A stretch of 64,000 nucleotides of DNA from Pithys albifrons albifrons (GCF_047495875.1 NC_092480.1:124001-188000), one strand, 5' to 3'; positions 22,501 through 35,329 are shown, counted from the first letter of the stretch. Made by a program: numbers and translations. The notes: generated by a model from the letters alone, not told the origin.

Positions 22501-25500
22501 AAAGACTCCAATACTCCAAGAATATTTTAATAGAAGGATTCTTTAAGAAAAAAAACATTGATAAATAACTTTAATAAAAAGTGCTCTTTCAAGTTCAATT
22601 TTTAGAAGTGAACTGTGTTTTAAAAACTTGTCATTATGATCAGCTCTGGACTAATTTTAATCACAGAGTAATGTAGAAGCACCAAGACATTTTTATATGC
22701 AAATAAAATGTGCATTTCTACATACCATGTGTTCAAGTTAAACTCAACTGCAGAGAAACTAATTCTATGCACTGCATTTTCTGTTTGAAGGGTTTTTGTC
22801 AGTTATCCCTATTCTTCTATGATATAAATTACTAACTTTTAATTTTAGATATTGTGAGGAGTTAATCCTTTAGCTGTCTACAGCAAAACCAGGGTTTTCT
22901 CATTTCACATGATGAGTAAAACTGCATTTATTTATTAGGAAAAGCTGGATTTTGCTGTGAGAGACAAACACGCTTATTCTCTGGGCATTCCTCACATACA
23001 AAGCGTGAGAGAGCCACTGAAAATACAGGACAGAAACAATGGTTTGAACTCAGTGGGACAGAAGGGGAAGGAAATCTGCCCTTCAGTTCCTATCATAATC
23101 CTGCTAATTCTTCTTAGAGGCATTCAAGCAGCAACACACAAACTGCCTCCAAGATGAAACACAGGAGTCATTATTCCAGCTTAGTTTGTCTGCCCTGAGA
23201 CTTGGAGCAAACTTCTTAAATGTTTAATTTGTCATGGACACACAGGGATACCTTTATGGTGTTCCACTGTATCTGTGTTAACTGGTTCCACTATGAAACT
23301 GGACACACAGAAGGGACAAAAAGAGCCAGGTTTTAATAAGGACCCAAATGGGATCATCAGGAGGCTTGGAACAATGTTTATGCCGTTAGCTTTACAAATC
23401 CTCTAAGTTTGGTGTTGGCCACTCGGAATGCCTTGGAAACCAAGAGATCTGAGTGGGACAGCAAATGAGCATGACCAGGATAATGGTTTGCTCAGATCTG
23501 AGGCCAGGCCACCTGCTGTTTCATACAAATACTCTGATTCCAAATAATATTAGCACTGACAACTTAAGAGAAAAACATGGCTTTGTGTGTCCTTGGAGCT
23601 AATCAAGACTCAAAGTGACCACTGATTGTGTGTGTCCATGTGCTTTCTGTGACAATGAAATATTTCTCAGTCCTCAGTACTTTTTCTGGTTTTTTGTAAA
23701 GAACTTTGGATTATTAAGAAAAAAAATAATCAGAAGGGAAATAGAAATGTTAAACAATCCAGTGCACATCTATTTGCTGACCTTCTTGCTGCCTTTAGGC
23801 TGGGTTTTCTTTTTCATTTGCATCAGATAGCCACCTGAGTTGCTCCTGCTTATTTTCACTGGATTTCCTTCACCTCCCTCTGGACCTCCCTCTGACCCAC
23901 TTGGTACCTGTGGGATTGCAGGTGGGAGGAGGCTGAGCAACCACCTGTCAGCAAAGTGAGCCCCTGCCAAGCCAGAGACTCCTGGGTCATGCTGCTCCAT
24001 CATCTCTGGCAACTGGGAGGTTGCACAAGGGGCTCTTGGTGAGCTGGGAACAAAAAATTGAGAAGGCCTTAAAAAGTGAGAGAGGAAAGAGCAAGAATAT
24101 TTTATTAATATATTAATGTATAAATTTATTATATCTAAAATTATAATTTTCTAATAAACACTTTATATAATTTTATTCTATGTAATAAAATATATAAAAG
24201 GTTTGGTTGTATATCTATAAATATAAAATAGAAAATAGAAAAGTATTTTTATATACAGCAGAGAGCTCAACAAGCAGCCTGTACATGGAATATACTGGGA
24301 GCATGAGGATGGAAAGATTGGTATTTCACAATGACTTTGCCTGCATCCAAGTGTAAGGAAATTGTTTAAAATAAATGGAAAAAAGCATGGATGGGGAAAT
24401 TTTAAGCCTGATGCAAAGCTAGTTAAAACCAAGGAAAATTGTCTTTAAAAGACTTTGGATCAGGGCTGCTGAGTATAGAAATAAATTCTACATAACTAAG
24501 GATTTTCATGCCCTCCCCCACATGTAAGGAGCCAGAACTGGCACTGCCTGCAAGGTCAATTTTGCTACAGCTTTATGCAGACAGCAGTACCCTGTTTATG
24601 CACAGCAATCTTTCCTATCTATATTTTAAACTTTTCCTTCTGTAAACTTTCAGTTGTAGAAAGTTCTAAGTTTGGAGCACAGAACTGCCCTTTTCCCATG
24701 CCATATTTAAAAATCAATAGCTATAATGAATCTTAAGTTAGTAGTAATCTATAATGGCAGGATTGTACCAAAACAGCTTTATGCTTTGGACTATAAAACA
24801 TTTTATTGTCCATTTCTATATTTTTGGGACATCGTGGTGCTAAAATAATACTGTTGCAATGCTTATCTCCTTACTATAAACTACTGATAGCACAGTTCTG
24901 GTACCTTCTATCCTCATGAACTTGGTTTTTGCAGTCCCAAAGAGGTACTTGATCTCTCACCAATTCTTCAAAATTGGCAGTAAAAGCAGGTGGAATATTC
25001 CTCTGTTTTGGATGTGCTTGGCCACCGGTCCTGTCAGCACTTGCAAACTGCTGCCCAGGGACATGGTTGTGTGAATGCTGCTGGCCATGTGGAATTGGAA
25101 TTGCACTGGGAGAATGCCACAGGTATTCCTGGCTCTCCGTGCTGGTGCGTGCTGGAGACTCAACCTCTGCTGGGACAGAGTGATGCAGTGGTGGAGGCAA
25201 AGCACAGGCAGATGTGGTCAAGTCTTGCTTAACAAAATGACTTGAACTTGGGAAGTTACTTCTGCAAGTGTTTGATTTTGTTGCTGGATCAGCGTGAGGG
25301 CCACCAGAAGGATCTGGGTGCAGACATTCCTGCAGGGCAGGGCCCTCGTCCTGCTCCGCTGCACTGGGAGCAGCCCGAAATCCCGGTGTGTGCTGGTGGC
25401 TCCGGGGCCAGGACTTTGGTTCTGCTGGTCGTCCTGGTGGTTGTTGGATGTCATTACTCGGAAAATCTCTTCCTTTGAGACTCTGGTTGGGGTTTGTTTT

Positions 25501-28500
25501 ATTTCTCTGGGAGAATTTATTGTGCTGATCCTGAAACAAGTCACCAAAAGTGGGGTGAATTTCAGTTTAGACATTCAGTAAATGCCCTTAAATGCACAGG
25601 ACTGCCTGTTCCTAACCCTGTGGACAAGTGGTAGTTCACTGTCAGTGATCTGGAGAAAACATTTCAAAAATCAAACTACCTCTTGGATTTTATTCTCTAG
25701 TGAAAGTAAACTGTCCCAGATTTCAGGGAAGGATGGCTTTGTACACACAATTGGACAGCTCTACAGTAGAAACAGACTGATGGCAATTATGGAAATGATT
25801 TTATTTCTAAACCAAATACTCCTCCCTGCCCTGTGTCCTGCAAAACATATCCCAGCTGATAAGAAGCAATTTCAGAATTCAGTCACTCCAGGGCTACTGT
25901 TTTGAGCTAAACTGCCATAGTCTAAATATGGAGTTTATTTAAGATTTATCCCTTTCCAATTACAGCATCAGGTGTTGCCCACTTTGAGGAAAGACTTGGC
26001 TTTCCTTCTGGGGAACATGCAAATCCATTATCAGTCCATTTAATCTTTGTCAGTGCTAAAATCCTCTATTTCATCCTCCTGTCTCTCCAGGGTTCTTTTG
26101 TTAGCAACACTTGCAATCAGCACATGGCATATGCACTCAGAATAACTGCTTAATGGTGGGTATTAAAGCCACGTACAGACGAGGGGGTTCTGGTGAAAGC
26201 TTTAGCACTGGGGAATCCTGACTCCTGGAGCCAACAGGATGATTTGTCAGCTCCACCTCTGTCGTAACAATCCATCCTCTGGCATATTGTGCCACTGGTG
26301 GAAAGCAGGAGCTGCTGCCAAACTGGGACCAGGCCAAAGCTTCCCCATTTAAACACAGAACAGCTCTGTAAAACACCCGCTTGTTTCTGAAATTCTATAT
26401 GCAAAGCAAATCTCTCCCAATAAAGAGCAGCATAAAATCCTGTTTGTCCTTTACAGAGGTGCAGCCTCCAGTGTGAGTGAACAGCTGGAAATTTAAACAG
26501 TGCCCAAACTACCTCAAATACTTGTAGTACAAATCCAATAACCAGGTTTACCAATGATATACCCAGCTGGGTTGTTCTGAAGTTCCTGATTTTTCATCAG
26601 TGATGACAACCTGGTCTCCTTATTGCTCCAAAGGCTCCCATTGCTAAACCCATAACAGCACTTTAACAAGATGACAGCTTTAAATATCCCAGCTTTAATG
26701 CTCTTAGATATATATTGCAATTATTAAATTCCATTAAAAGAGAACCCTGAGCTGCTGTCCTTTTAGGTACCACTTGTCTTCAGGCTTCATTTTCCCAGCC
26801 TGGTGTGGTGGGACACCCTGAGCTGGTTCTTCCTCATCAACAGTTTTAGAATCTGTGACCTAAAGCCCAAGAATGTTCATGGCCACAGCTCAAACAGATG
26901 GAAGGTTTTAAAAGTCTTGGGGAAAGAATGAGAAATAATTTGCCTCCCATTAAAACTAAAATACTGGAGTCAGGTATTACATAGGAGACAACGTGAAAAT
27001 AAATGGTTAAAAGAGAAAAGGAAGCAAAACCCCAATTAACCATGGTGTGGTATTAGGGGAGTGTTCCTTCTACTTTTAAGGAGAAGAGAGGAAAAGAAAA
27101 TTGCAGGAAGTTTGCAGCACAGAAACCTACTTATAACTCTCCAAAGTCTGGGCTGTTCCATTTCTGTGAGTGAATGTACCTAATAACAGAAAAGCAACTG
27201 GAAACCATCAGTGGCCAAGCAATCAGCCAGTGCTCAGACACTGAGGGATGACACACACCCCACTGTGGTCCTGAGCCAGAGACAGCAACACACAGGAATG
27301 GTGTGAAGGACCAGAAAAGGACAGGGAGTAAAACACTGGCAGGAAGAAAACATCCAATACATGTAGCCTGGCAAAGTAACAAGCTCACAAACAAGAACTA
27401 CGGGAGCATGATGGCTGGAAATCTGTTTTGAGCAATTTTTGGGGGGTGGTTGGTGGCCCTAGAGGTCACAAAGCCAAGTGATGCCCTTGTAAATACTGCA
27501 ATAATGAACATTCTTCTTGAAAGCTGCAAACTTTCTTCCCTCTAACCTATAAAACTGCAGGTAAACATTTTTTTCCTAATTTTTTACTTATATTTGTCCC
27601 AAACTATCCTGTTAAGTGACCTGAGTGAGTGGGGCAGTGTCACCATGACAGGTGACTGGTACAGGTGCCTCTGCTCCTCTGCAGTGACTCACACAGCAGA
27701 ACTGGCACTGACAATATACTTGTGGCCAAAAGAACTATGAATTAACAACCACAATGGTGAAATCAGTGGAAAGAAAGTGTGAAATCCTTCTGGGAAGCTG
27801 AGCCTCTTTGGGGGTCTGAGATTAGGACAACTAAGGAAAGGTAAGTGGGGTTTATTGCTGAGTTTTTGGGTGATCCCATTGCTCCAAATGGAAAGGAGAA
27901 CCAATTACAAAACAAATTAAAAGTCTGCACAAAAGTTTCTTGAACTGTGGAAAGACACAGCTCTGCAGGCAGGAAGATGCTTTTGGTGGAACCAACGCAC
28001 TCACTGCATTGATGGTTTCCTAGGCAGGTAAAACATGTTTCTACATTATCTCTTTGAAAGAGGAACAGGACACAACCTCTGCCAGCATTTTTTTTTGTGA
28101 ACCATTCTATTAATACCAATCAAATTGAGAAAATGATCAAATGAAATTGCATTTTGAGAATCATAAGCTGTGTAATGCCTGTTCTGTTAAATTGAGGCCC
28201 ATAATTGCTTCTCTACTGAAAAGATACAACAAAGACAGCAATCATGGCATGTCATTATCCCAGACTAGAAAACCAGCCTTTGCAGGAGGACTTCAAAGGC
28301 TCGTGGTTCTCGAATTGCATTTGGGTGCTATTGTTGAAGCGCAGGCAATCTTGATTAGGTGTTTACACTGAGGTAAGGCCAGTGCACAGAGAGTCTGAGT
28401 GCCTTGGTCTAGAGCCATTAAAAAATTGTACATTATGTTCCTTGCTTTGAAGTGAGGGGCTTGTAGGTAGGAAAGCAACTCTATTGAGCACAGCTGAGCT

Positions 28501-31500
28501 AGATTGGGCCACTGCTTCTCTCTCTTTCCTTCTCTCTCCGACTCTCAAAGAAACTCATCACTGGGTTCTTTAAGAATCAGGCAACACTGCAAAGAACTTG
28601 ATGTTTTATAAAATGCCATATAAATTAGCAAACATACAGATCAGCACACGTTTATGGTATGTTCTGGCACATACAGCCTGTGTGCACACAGAGAACAGTT
28701 ACAAATCTTGCAAGAATAAGGCTGCAAATATTTTAACTGACTTCTGCCAGCTGTGCACAGAGTACTGACTTCAGTGGACACACTATTTCACACACAGCCC
28801 CTGACAGCCAGTGGTGACATATCAATAAAAATATCCTACTAATAAAAATATTCTATCACTAAAAACAGCTCCAACCCCCTGCAAAGCTCAAATTAACCCA
28901 GTGTAGGACACAACAATTTGATTTCTTCAGCAGAAGATGTGGCTCGCTTCCTTCTTCACAAACTTGGTGCTTTTTACACTTTTGATAAAGTTTGCCAGGT
29001 GAGGTGACTAAAGTTGGCTCATGGGCACACAAAATGCTTCCCTCAGGCCTTCTTTCATCCCTTCCAAAAGACTGAGCAATGGATATCTTGATTAAGAAAA
29101 TGAGAGGTAAGTGCTTCTTCCTGTGCAGCAAATACACAGGCAGCTGACAGGAGGTGGTGATGGTGTTTGTACAGTCACAGAGTTACAGAATTGGGTTGAA
29201 AGGGACCTTAAGGGTCATCCAGTTCAACTTCCCTGCCTTGCTCAGGGACACTTTCCACTAGACCAGGTTGCTCCAAGCCCTGTCCAATGGGGTCTTGAAC
29301 ACTTCCAGGGATGGGGAGTCCACAGCCTCTCTGGGCAACCTGCTGCTGTGGCTGTAATCAAATTTTGGAGGGCAGAAACACACCTTTCTACACATGTCAG
29401 AGCTTTGCTGGCCCCATGACCCCTTCAGAAGGTAATCGTGTACCACAGCCCTGATTTTAACAGGTTTTTCCTATTACATATAGTGCCTACACAATGAAGT
29501 CCTGATCCCTGGCTCCACTACTAAGATAGGAAAGATTTTTCAGAATTCCCCAAATAGCAAACATAATCATATCAGCACAGCTTTAATTAGCATCAATCTA
29601 CACTAATTATTTTTGCCATCAGACAAATTATAACTGAAAAAAACAAGTGCTCTTAATAGCCCTGCTAGAAGAAAGCTTGTCCACTGTTCCCATCAGAGTA
29701 ATGTAGTCACCACATGCCCTCTCATGTTGTGTCAGCTGTTCATTGGCCTCTGGAAGCAGCAGTTTCACTTGAAGCACAAAGTCCCTGTAGTTTTCCAAGT
29801 TAAGAAGTTTTCTATCCTACAACTCCTGGAGTGACTGAATGACTCCTGCCTTTCCATTATGCATAATAAGTAGCAAGTAAAAGCAGCAAACTCACGTGTA
29901 ATGGTTCATTAGGAGCCGTAATTACGTTTCCACGTCGTCCTTCACACAGTTGGCTGACACTGCACAGTCACAGCAGGGCCAGGCCCCACAGACACCAACG
30001 TGACTCTGGCCATGCTCACCGAGGCCCAACCTCAAACCTGGGCTGGGACCTGACCCGCTTCACACACGGGCCCACACAAACTTCCCAAACAAGGTCAAGC
30101 ACAGTCCAGAGGAGGCCATGGAGATGCTCCGAGGGCTGGATTCCCTCTGGGCTGGAGCCAGGCTGGGAGAGCTGGGGGTATTCCCCTGGAGAAGAGAAGG
30201 CTCCAGGGAGACCTGAGAGCCCCTGCCAGGGCCTAAAGGGGCTCCAAGAGAGCTGGAGAGGGACCTGGGACAAGGGATGGAGAGACAGGACCAGGGGGGA
30301 TGAATTTACACTGCCAGAGGGCAGGGTTAGGTGGGATATTGGGAAGGAATTCTCTAGGAGGGTAAGAAGGGGCTGGGATGGGATTCCCAGAGAAGCTGTG
30401 GCTGCTCCAACCCTGAAAGTGTCCAAGGCCAGGTTGGACAGGGCTTGGAGTAACCTGGGACAGGGGAAGGTGTACCTGCCCATGGCAGGGGGTGGAATGA
30501 GATGGGTGTTAAGGTCCCTTCCAACCCAGGCTACTCATTCAATCAGTTTGCATTGAGCAAAACTTAGACTATACTATTAGAGAGAATCATTGTCAAATGC
30601 CTGGTGGCCAAGCAGAAAAAAAATCAGAGGCAGCAACAGAAGAATCACTGATAAGGTGCAGTGTAGATCTCACAGGAAGGAAGGCAGCATTTCTTCAGTT
30701 TGGAGATTAAAAACTAGTGTGAAATTACCTCTGGGACACCTTCCTTGTCAAGAACACACCAGGCTTGTAATGTGACTGTCACTGGGGTTGTAAATGAGGA
30801 CTTGTCAATTATTCCATAAAAGGTGAACAAGATTCTCATTGGAAATCCTAATTTATCAGCTGCAAATCTCCTCACCTCCCCTGCAAACCTGACCATGCAC
30901 CTATTGCATTTTAACTCTAGACAGTCCTCAGTTCATACTAATTAGAGAATATTTTAAAGTTACCCACCTGCTCTTGAAGAACTTGTTGGTTTTTACTGTA
31001 TAACTCCAGATAGGAATTTATCCTCTCTGAAGGCAATCCCAAAGTCTGTTTATTTTTTTTCACAAAGTTTTTTTTTGCTCTTTGTGGTTGATCTTGTTGA
31101 TTCTGAAGAGGAAAGGCACTGCCACCTGCACTGGGACTGCCTTTGGAATGACAGCTGTCTGCAGATTCCTTCTTTTTGCTTTGTAGCCCAACAGCTTCAT
31201 TGCTGACCAGGACATTTGGTTCATGAAAGCTTAATAATTCTGAATCAAACTCTGAGAATGACACCTGTGTCCTTGCCTCCTGTTGATACTTTTCTTCTGA
31301 GGAGCCACTGGAATGGAGGTAAAATGAATCCTGAGAAAAGTCCACACTGCTTCCTCCAACAACCTGAGGTGCTTGTTCTGCCCCAAAATATTCTGACACT
31401 GTTTGTGTCTTCTTCCAGTTAGGATTGTACCCTAGGTGGGAATATTTGTCCACAGACTGTTGTTTCCTATTTACAAAGCAAAGACAAAATAATTTCTGTA

Positions 31501-34398
31501 TGGATTGTACAAATTCTACATTATTTCAGTGTGCAATTGGAGCCAACAGAACTATTTCAGTGCACAAAGGAACTGGGATCGGAATCAGAACAGTTTCATC
31601 AAAGCCTTTTTTAGCAGAAAGTTTAGGCAGGACCTCCTCTCCATTTTCAGTTTGCATGATCAGTGAGTGATAAATTGGTCTAACATTCAGGTCACAGTAA
31701 ATACAATCATTATCCCAAATTTAGCAGACATAAGTAGTAGTAAATCAGTAAAAGGAGGAATGGTATATTGTATTGCTTAAAACTCCTGTGGCCTACAAAA
31801 GCACTGGGTGTTTCTGCTTCCTCAAAGACTCTGCTGAGTGAAATAAAAGTCATATTCTTGGTAAAATCACTCTCTCAAGTGTCCTTTTGAGACTGCCTAA
31901 GCAAGAACATCCTACAGCTCTGTATTTTTATTTTCTCATTCCTATGAAACATCAAGTTGTTTCAATAAAAACCTCTTTCTATAAAAGACTTAAAATAACT
32001 TTTCATTAAAAGTGAGATAAGAATAGAAAAAGATGAATAAGAAGGGCCTGTGGGTTTGCCTATTTTTTTAACAAGCAGCCAAATCATTGCTCTGAATTAC
32101 ATTTGTCAGAAAGCAAACACAGATGCTCTGTCTTAAAAAAATCCACAACTGATTCAGTTCATGATTTGTCATCTGATCCAAGAGGAGGAAAACCAACTGC
32201 AGGAGCCAAATACATACAAATTGGCTCCCAGGAGATGTGGAGGCAGTGGCAGGAGTAAGAAATGTGGAGAAAAAAGTTTTTAAGACTGCTTTTGATTCAC
32301 TGGACTTGCAGTGAGGGCCTGGTTTCTTGGGCACTGACATGGGGAGCCTGTCAGAGTGACATTTATCAGCACTGAAACCTGGTTGACTCTTCAGGTCCTA
32401 TTGAAAGAAATGCTCTGATGTGCTGCATTCTCCAAAGTGTGGCCTAGTTAATTCTATTAACATTTCCATAAATCATTTATTCATGTGTCTAAATTAGTCA
32501 CATGCCTTTGCCTACATTTCAAGTGGCTTCTAATAACAAAACAGTGTTTCATTTCCATTTCGGGTACGCGCTGGTGTCCCGGTGTCCCGTGTCCTACAGA
32601 GGAGACAATTTACCCTGGGGAAAACGTGATTCTCTCTAGTTGCTGTGCACTGCAGGTAAACAGAAATAGGTGGCCACGTTTGGAAACCACTACAGAACTA
32701 TGTGATACAATTGCAATGATTCAGATGACGAGTACAATGCCAGAGAGTCCCATTGTGCTGCAATGTGGGCACAGCAGCTCCACTGCGGGATGCGGCCCCG
32801 TCACTGCACAGGCACAGAATGAGTGTGAAGAGCCCCTTCATCCCTAATCATCCCCAGGCAAAAAGGGCACCTTTTATTCCTCCACCTCAACTTGATAGAA
32901 AGGTTAGATGGACTGTGTGTGGTGCACAGACAACAGATGCAGCATTTCCTCTTCAAATTCCGGGGTTAGTAATGGATGTAGAGAGGGGGTTTGGTACGGA
33001 CACGCTGTGATATTTGCTCTGGTTAATGGACTGGGTTGGAGTACTTACTGGGCTAAGTTCAAACAAAATAAAATCAAATTTCCATTTAATGAAGAGCCTC
33101 ACATTCAGAGTAGTATTCAGTAAAAAAAAATTACTAAAAATTAGAGCACGTTTCTAGTACAATTAACATCATTTGCACTCACAGTAAAATATTCAATAAC
33201 TGGTCGTTTTGCTTGTTGAGGAGGAGAATAAAAGCACCCCATTAATCATTTAGTCTTCATTTGTTTGTCATTTTATTTTAAGCAGACAATTAAACTGAAA
33301 CTGCACATTGTTATTACTTCGGGTTTAATTTAATCCCTTTAAACTTGAGAGTTATTCCAATTTAGAGGGTTAAACCTTTCATGCACAGGACAGCAAATTA
33401 AATTTTATTTTATGTACCAAGTTAATGCTTTCTAAAGGATGTTTAGAGGTGACAGTAATTCTGGAAAATTTTCAATTTACACAGCTGCAGTTGTTCAAGC
33501 CACCAGTTTTTGCCTCCAAGATTTTAACACAAGTGGCCTGGTTTGTTCAGCACTTCTTGAAGGGAATGAGAAGAGGATGGCTCAGTGATGAGTCTTGTTT
33601 TCTTTGTCTTCCTCTCCAAGCAGCACTTGCCTCTGCAAGCAGTGACTGGAGAATCACAGAATTATGGAATATCCTGGGCAAGAAGGGACACACAAAGATC
33701 ATCAAGTCCAACTCCTGGTGATGACTTTCAGGATATGGATCCTCCTGGTTGCTGGGCAACTGTGACTCATATTCAACTTGCCCACACAGGCATGTGAGGG
33801 ATGTTTTCTACTCCATCTTATCCTTGTAGGACTGGTCATAGGGCATATTATGTTTCAGCCAACATAACAGAAGTTGGGGCTACGTTGAGAAATGGGCATT
33901 GTAATTATGAATGTAGGATGAAACTACATCTTAGTGTGTAACTATGTCTGTAGGTGCTCTAACAGCACTTTGGCAATATAAATTGGTCTTGAAATGTCAG
34001 ATATATTCTGAGGAACATAAGGCTTTAAAGTGTAAGAACTATTCTACTCCTCTACTAAAATCTAAGCCTTACCTTCCTCTGACACCATTCTGTGTTCTGT
34101 TTGTGCTGATGTCAGACTCAGATCCTCCTTCTAAACTCATCTCCTCCAGGCTATCCTCTTCCAGGCTGTCATTCTCCAGTTCATCAGAACACAGTCCCAC
34201 CAGCTCATCCTTTTCCAGAATCCTCTGTTGGAGTCCCAGCTGGTGCTGCCCCCCCTCAGCAAGGCTCTCACAGTCAGAATCCTGGGAGTCTTGCAGGTTG
34301 GAGGCAAATCCCCCTTCCCTGACAGATGCTTTTTTCCATTTCAGAGGGTGCAAAACGGGTGGCATGAGGACTTTGGGAGGAACATGGATTTTATTCAT
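19336..34398 (-). CDS. JHY: JHY (junctional cilia protein, C11orf63 orthologue)
   Basis: JHY is needed for motile ependymal cilia; mouse mutants develop juvenile hydrocephalus. The model joins seven coding exons: 34398-34073, 31466-30968, 25530-24875, 24043-23782, 21956-21876, 21226-21101, 19539-19336. The total is 2154 bp, 717 aa, and phases close. Family-specific matches are the N-terminus MNKIHVPPK, DKYSHLGYNPNWK, NFVKKNKQTLGLPSERINSY, NPVKISRSNSGGYL, VKLGGLGPDYEAIKEK, QKEYSRQIKEYNMK and C-terminal AAFKALHIL. The protein has no enzyme domain and is low-complexity apart from those blocks. A human segment between the TLGLP block and the Pro-rich middle was not found, so one small exon between 31.0 and 25.5 kb may be missing. 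The 5' UTR exon was not resolved. Confidence 0.92.
21101..21226 (-). CDS. JHY: JHY coding exon 6
   Basis: 42 codons, phase 0 at both ends, encoding KQKLKLQKEYSRQIKEYN and the following 24 residues. The acceptor is TTTTTTTCAG and the donor AAA|GTAAGA. Confidence 0.93.
21876..21956 (-). CDS. JHY: JHY coding exon 5
   Basis: 27 codons, phase 0 at both ends, with the signature NVKLGGLGPDYEAIKEK. The acceptor is GGTTTTTCAG and the donor AAA|GTGAGT. Confidence 0.93.
23782..24043 (-). CDS. JHY: JHY coding exon 4
   Basis: 262 bp. The acceptor TTTTTTGTTCCCAG is strong, and its first base completes the codon split from exon 3. It encodes SPRAPCATSQLPEMMEQH, an LLPPAIP segment matching human LPPIL, and NPVKISRSNSGGYL. 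The donor AAG|GTCAGC is weak, so the 3' end is less sure than the frame. Confidence 0.85.
24875..25530 (-). CDS. JHY: JHY coding exon 3 (Pro/Ser/Gln/His-rich)
   Basis: 656 bp, starting after CTTGTTTCAG with DQHNKFSQRNK. It encodes a disordered, His/Pro/Ser-rich segment and ends ...QNCAISSL plus TA in phase 2. The donor GTAAGG overlaps an in-frame TAG. The splice removes the G, so unspliced RNA would stop at once. An earlier donor (GAAG|GTACCA) is possible but gives a poorer match to the human protein. Confidence 0.85.
28110..28380. promoter_or_regulatory. Candidate conserved block in JHY intron 2
   Basis: Repeat-free, complex DNA with no open frame in the gene's sense. It contains AATCAAATTGAG, ATGCATTT-like and CGCAGGCAATCTTGATTAGG strings typical in style of vertebrate conserved elements. 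Unproven. Confidence 0.3.
29172..29440 (-). mobile_element. CR1 3'-end fragment in JHY intron 2
   Basis: The forward strand is the antisense of a CR1 3' end: 'cacagagttacagaattggg', 'gaccaggttgctccaagccc', 'cttccagggatggggagtcc'. It is about 270 bp, 5'-truncated and non-coding. Confidence 0.92.
30092..30545 (+). mobile_element. CR1 3'-end fragment in JHY intron 2
   Basis: The forward strand carries CR1 3' untranslated sequence: 'gctggagccaggctgggaga', 'aggttggacagggcttggag' and the terminal 'aaggtcccttccaaccc'. About 450 bp. It points opposite to JHY and to the CR1 copy 650 bp away, so the two could pair as an inverted repeat in JHY pre-mRNA. Confidence 0.92.
30968..31466 (-). CDS. JHY: JHY coding exon 2
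   Basis: 499 bp. The acceptor is TTTGTAAATAG|G, whose first base completes Arg109. It encodes KQQSVDKYSHLGYNPNWKK, a Ser/Gln-rich acidic middle, and NFVKKNKQTLGLPSERINSY near the end. The donor CAG|GTGGGT is in phase 0. The match to human RQQPIEDKYSDLRYDPNWK fixes the acceptor choice. Confidence 0.93.
33030..33425. promoter_or_regulatory. Candidate conserved block in JHY intron 1
   Basis: AT-rich, complex DNA with repeated homeodomain-type cores (CATTTAATGAAG, CATTAATCATTTAG, GTTTAATTTAAT) and a potential forkhead-like string. No repeats or coding frame. It could be an enhancer of JHY or of the distal BSX. Confidence 0.3.
33649..33730 (-). mobile_element. Short CR1 remnant
   Basis: The forward strand reads 'gagaatcacagaattatgga', then 'aaagatcatcaagtccaactcc': a reverse-complement CR1 3' end of about 80 bp. 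Confidence 0.85.
34073..34398 (-). CDS. JHY: JHY first coding exon
   Basis: Begins MNKIHVPPKVLMPPVLHPLK, matching the human N-terminus pattern (MSKRK..P..PVLH). An acidic Ser/Glu/Asp-rich stretch follows (DSDCESLAEGG; ELENDSLEEDSLEEMSLEGG). It ends at AGGAAG|GTAAGG in phase 2. Upstream sequence is 5' UTR or intron; no clear upstream exon was identified. Confidence 0.88.
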
Positions 34399-35329
34399 GT
34401 TGTAAGTGTTTGTAGTGGAAACTCAGCCCTGTATTTGGAAAACAGAGTAAACATGAAAAGCTTGTTTACCTTATTGTAATAATGATTATATTAATTAAAA
34501 GCTGCAGTTGTGGGAACTACTATTGGTTAAACCTCAGAATCTGACCTTCTGTTGTTCAACAATTCTTTATTCTCCTCTATCACACTGATTTTCCTTGAAG
34601 CAGTTAATATCAAGGTCTCTATGCAGCAACTGGTATGAAATCAACCCTAAACTACTGAAGGTCATAAATAACACATAAACAGCTTCTGTAAAAGAAAAGC
34701 TAAGACAAAGCAACAAGATCTTATCTGTTAACTTTTGAGAGTTAAAATAAATCTTTTATGTTCTCTTTATTCAACTTTATACCTTCTTTACAAGTAAAAT
34801 CAGCAAGAAAGTGTGACAGGGAACATGGTGAAAAGAACTTGAACGCTTCCTAAATTAGGATGAGAGTTTCTTTACGTTTGATTGAATGGTTCATAAGTCA
34901 TTTTGCAGTCACTTACAAGGTAAAGTGTCTGGGAGGGAGGAAAAAGTCTGTTTTGTGATGAAATGTACATTAGACACAGCACAAAGATGGGACCAGCCTG
35001 GGTGAGTGCCAGTTTAGCACATGGGTGATAAGCAATTCCTCACTTTTCAGGGTTAGCACTGCCGGCCACCTGGGCAGACACCTGTGCCCGTTGCTGCCTC
35101 CAGTGCCCACCTGCAGCCCCGAGGGCAGAGCTTGGGGCAGGGGAGGAAGGCGGAACCGCAGTGGGCACAGACTCGCCATGAGCAGCCCCCAGGCCGCCTC
35201 TGCCCGTCCCCGGAGGGAGGGAGGGAGAGAGAGAGGGAGGGCAGACTCTGCTGCAGCCCCCGGCCCAGGACCCCTCTGGGCCTGCGGCAGGACCTCAGTC
35301 CCTGGGGAAGAGCCAGGACAGCTGTGAGT

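Noticed and set aside
29650..29838. About 60 open minus-strand codons (ENYRDFVLQVKLLLPEANEQ) in a JHY intron
   Set aside because: It looks protein-like, but has no clear donor, no family match and does not resemble the missing JHY segment; a frame this long is expected by chance.
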